From an uncultured Eubacteriales bacterium (GTDB taxonomy: Bacteria; Bacillota_A; Clostridia; Christensenellales; Aristaeellaceae): a stretch of 8,890 bases of DNA. The stretch lies in the NCBI GenBank assembly GCA_900553645.1, contig USEE01000043.1:1-8890 (forward strand), in the 5' to 3' direction. Below the pieces are notes generated by a model. It saw only the letters and a list, made by a program, of their open reading frames with translations, was not told where the DNA came from and did not search any database. The position numbers and the translations under genes are program-made. Position 1 is the stretch's first letter; each line of letters opens with the position of its first letter. Positions 7,013 to 8,890 of this stretch are shown one piece after another.

Positions 7013-8657
7013 CGATATGCAGATGGAAAACGCGCGCAAGGCGCTGGTGGCTCAGGCGCGCCGCGCATCCGACGCGCCGCATAAGCCCGCGCGCGGCGGC
7101 AAGCCGAACGCAGGCAGCGATAAGTCCGCGTTTAAGGGCAAGTCTAATAAGCCGGCGTCTGGCGGCGGCAAGCCGTTTGGCAGGGGTAAGCCTGCGTTTA
7201 AGACAGATGGTCAGGCAGGCAAGTCCGCGCATGCTCCGCATGGCAAGCCGAACAATTCCCACGCCCGCGACGGCAAGCCCGCGTTCAGTCCCGATAAGCG
7301 CCGCACAACGAGCGCCGCGCCGCAGACCGACGGCACTCCGTCGCGCCGCGCCGCGCATAAGGCGCTGGGACTGGTCACGCGCGATAAGGCATACGCGGGG
7401 CTGGCGCTGGACAAGGTGCTGTCCGAGGAGCGTCTTAGCGCACAGGACAAGGCACTTGCGACCGAGATATTCTACGGCACGCTGGAGCATATCGCCAAGC
7501 TGGACTTCCTGCTGGGGCAGCTGATGACGCGTTCACCCGAACCGGCAATACAGGACGTACTGCGCATATCGGCTTACCAGATGCTTTACCTCGAACGCAT
7601 CCCAGAGAGCGCGGTGTGCGACGTGGCGGTCAAGATAACGCGCGCGCTGGGCTTTGAAAGCGCAACCGGCATGGTCAATGGCGTACTGCGCAATCTCGCC
7701 CGCAAGCGCGAGGAGCTGAAACAACCCGCGCGCGAGGATGGCATCGAACACTTCCTGTCTATCGAATATTCCATGCCGGAGTTTGTGTGCCGGCGGCTTG
7801 TCGAGCAGTATGGCGCGGACGAGGCCGAGCGTATACTCGCGTGGAAGCCGCAGCGCTTCATAACCGTGCGCCCCAACACACTGCGCATAAGCGCCGCAGA
7901 ATTCGAAGCGCGCCTTGACAAGCTCGAACTTCGCTGGGAACATTCGCGCGTGCCGGGCGCATACCGCGTGTTTGGCATGGGCGCTGTGGATAGAAACCCG
8001 CTGTACAGGCAGGGACTTTTCAGCGTGCAGGGCGAAAGCTCGCTCATGTGCGCGCAGGTGATCGCGCCCAAACCGGGTATGCAGGTGCTCGACGCGTGCG
8101 CCGCGCCGGGCGGCAAGGCGGCGGCATTGGCCGAGATGATGCAGGGTTCGGGGCGCGTGTATGCGTGCGATCTGCACGCCCACCGCGTTGAGCTTATCCG
8201 CGCTTCGGCGGTGCGGCTGGGTCACGATACGATAAAGCCGCGCGTGCAGGACGCGGCGAAGTTTGTACCCGACTGGGAAGGCTCTATGGATGCGGTGCTG
8301 TGCGATGTGCCGTGCTCGGGACTGGGCGTTATCGCGGCCAAGCCCGACATAAAGCTCAATATAACTCAGGACGAGCTGGAAAAACTGCCTGAAATACAGG
8401 CGGCCATACTCGATAACTGCGCACGCTATGTGCGGCGCGGCGGCACGCTGGTTTACTCGACCTGCACGATACTAAAATCCGAAAATCAGGACGTCGTGAA
8501 TGCATTCCTTAAAAAGCACCCCGAATTTAAGCTGTGCGATGTTAAGGCATACGTCCCGGAGTGTTTTAATGCCGGGATTGAGGATGGCATGCTCACATTG
8601 CTGGGCTGCAGGGACGACGTGGACGGCTTCTTCATGGCGCGCATGGAGCGCAGATAA
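7005..8657 (+). CDS. rsmB: 16S rRNA (cytosine-C5)-methyltransferase RsmB with a basic N-terminal extension
   Basis: The product (550 residues) transfers a methyl group from S-adenosylmethionine to C967 (E. coli numbering) of 16S rRNA. Residues about 118-245 are the NusB-like RNA-binding domain (RDKAYAGLALDKVL, ISAYQMLYLERIPESAV, MVNGVLRNLARKR). The methyltransferase domain shows the SAM loop VLDACAAPGGKA (361-372), the acidic CDL (388-390), motif IV DVPCSGLG (434-441, C437) and the catalytic Cys of motif VI in YSTCT (C487), ending with the typical DGFFMARMER. RsmB is usually about 430-450 residues; the excess is the first 117 residues, low in complexity and rich in Gly, Lys, Pro, Ala and Ser, with five GKP repeats (from residues 32, 55, 61, 80 and 90). 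It looks disordered and positively charged, perhaps an RNA-binding tail. The start overlaps fmt by 8 bases, implying coupling. Confidence 0.95.
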   Translation: MTDDMQMENARKALVAQARRASDAPHKPARGGKPNAGSDKSAFKGKSNKPASGGGKPFGRGKPAFKTDGQAGKSAHAPHGKPNNSHARDGKPAFSPDKRRTTSAAPQTDGTPSRRAAHKALGLVTRDKAYAGLALDKVLSEERLSAQDKALATEIFYGTLEHIAKLDFLLGQLMTRSPEPAIQDVLRISAYQMLYLERIPESAVCDVAVKITRALGFESATGMVNGVLRNLARKREELKQPAREDGIEHFLSIEYSMPEFVCRRLVEQYGADEAERILAWKPQRFITVRPNTLRISAAEFEARLDKLELRWEHSRVPGAYRVFGMGAVDRNPLYRQGLFSVQGESSLMCAQVIAPKPGMQVLDACAAPGGKAAALAEMMQGSGRVYACDLHAHRVELIRASAVRLGHDTIKPRVQDAAKFVPDWEGSMDAVLCDVPCSGLGVIAAKPDIKLNITQDELEKLPEIQAAILDNCARYVRRGGTLVYSTCTILKSENQDVVNAFLKKHPEFKLCDVKAYVPECFNAGIEDGMLTLLGCRDDVDGFFMARMERR

Positions 8658-8662
8658 CGTAC

Positions 8663-8668
8663 TATAAT
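8663..8668 (+). promoter_or_regulatory. Possible -10 element before rlmN (weak)
   Basis: A perfect TATAAT sits in the 47-base gap between rsmB and rlmN, and initiation about 7 bases downstream would leave a leader of about 30 bases. No TTGACA-like box lies 16-18 bases upstream (that stretch is rsmB coding sequence reading GCGCATGG), and there is no extended -10 TG. It may be chance. Confidence 0.2.
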
Positions 8669-8690
8669 CAGGCAAGAAACGCGAGAGAAT

Positions 8691-8695
8691 GGAGG
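8691..8695 (+). promoter_or_regulatory. Ribosome binding site of rlmN, within a small hairpin
   Basis: GGAGG lies 9 bases before the GTG at 8705. AGGC (8693-8696) can pair with GCCT (8701-8704) around an AACC loop, placing part of the site in a 4-bp stem that ends just before the start codon. Confidence 0.65.
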
Positions 8696-8704
8696 CAACC
8701 GCCT

Positions 8705-8890
8705 GTGGAAGATATATTGAGCCTTACGCCCGAAGAACTGGCGGCAAAGCTGAAAGGCATGGGGCAGAGCGCATTTCGCGCAAAGCAGCTGTATCAATGG
8801 CTGGTGCGCGGCGTGGACTACGACGGTATGACCAACATTCCCCGCGATCTGCGGCAAAAGCTTTCCGAGGAAGGCCCCGCCAATCCCGTG
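8705..8890 (+). CDS. rlmN: 23S rRNA (adenine-C2)-methyltransferase RlmN, N-terminal part only
   Basis: Sixty-two codons are present before the window ends. The GTG start at 8705 has GGAGG 9 bases upstream. The visible N-terminal domain matches RlmN: LTPEELAAKLKGMGQSAFR, AKQLYQWLVRGV and YDGMTNIPRDLRQKL, the pattern that precedes the radical-SAM core. RlmN is an iron-sulfur radical-SAM enzyme that methylates A2503 of 23S rRNA, and also A37 of some tRNAs in E. coli. The CxxxCxxC cluster motif and the catalytic cysteines lie beyond the edge. The related Cfr resistance enzyme shares the fold, but the position directly after rsmB is the standard location of rlmN in Bacillota. Full family length is about 340-350 residues, so roughly 80% is missing. 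Confidence 0.92.
   Translation, partial: MEDILSLTPEELAAKLKGMGQSAFRAKQLYQWLVRGVDYDGMTNIPRDLRQKLSEEGPANPV

Noticed and set aside
7080..7290. DNA repeat array or CRISPR-like structure in the 5' part of rsmB
   Set aside because: The repeats are short coding GKP motifs with irregular spacing and differing codons, not identical repeats with unique spacers.
7533..8225. - strand frame of 230 codons opposite rsmB
   Set aside because: His/Arg/Ala-rich shadow of the RsmB coding frame, with no start signal.

Overview
The window is one uninterrupted, GC-rich (by eye near 60%) housekeeping gene cluster, with every gene on the + strand. Ten genes lie in the order yicC/yloC (5'-truncated), remA, gmk, rpoZ, coaBC, priA, def, fmt, rsmB, rlmN (3'-truncated). 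This is the classic Bacillota order around Bacillus subtilis yloC-remA-gmk-rpoZ-coaBC-priA-def-fmt-rsmB-rlmN. The presence of RemA, strong AGGAGG-type ribosome binding sites at nearly every gene, and high GC suggest a GC-rich member of the class Clostridia or a relative. I cannot name the species from the sequence alone.

Layout. Bases 1-1677 hold the end of the YicC-family endoribonuclease, the DNA-binding regulator RemA and guanylate kinase. A 111-base gap (1678-1788), the only sizeable non-coding stretch, carries a clean 7-bp hairpin ahead of rpoZ. Bases 1789-5561 hold the RNA polymerase omega subunit, the bifunctional coenzyme A enzyme CoaBC and the primosomal helicase PriA. Bases 5580-8657 hold three translation genes: peptide deformylase, methionyl-tRNA formyltransferase and the 16S rRNA m5C methyltransferase RsmB. 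They are packed so tightly that def/fmt and fmt/rsmB overlap. After a 47-base gap the first 62 codons of the 23S rRNA/tRNA methyltransferase RlmN run off the right edge.

How the genes work together. The cluster mixes nucleotide supply (gmk), transcription (rpoZ, remA), RNA turnover (yicC), cofactor synthesis (coaBC), replication restart (priA) and translation. fmt and def are a functional pair: one formylates the initiator Met-tRNA, the other removes the formyl group from the new protein. rsmB and rlmN both methylate ribosomal RNA. The short gaps and overlaps imply co-transcription and translational coupling.

I saw no mobile element, CRISPR array, tRNA, rRNA, phage gene or defence system, and no convincing new system. 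The points worth a second look are smaller: a disordered, Gly-Lys-Pro-rich N-terminal extension on RsmB; a strongly acidic tail on RemA; an unusually close Shine-Dalgarno to start spacing at priA; a non-terminator hairpin before rpoZ; and heavy use of the rare isoleucine codon ATA in several genes but none in rpoZ.
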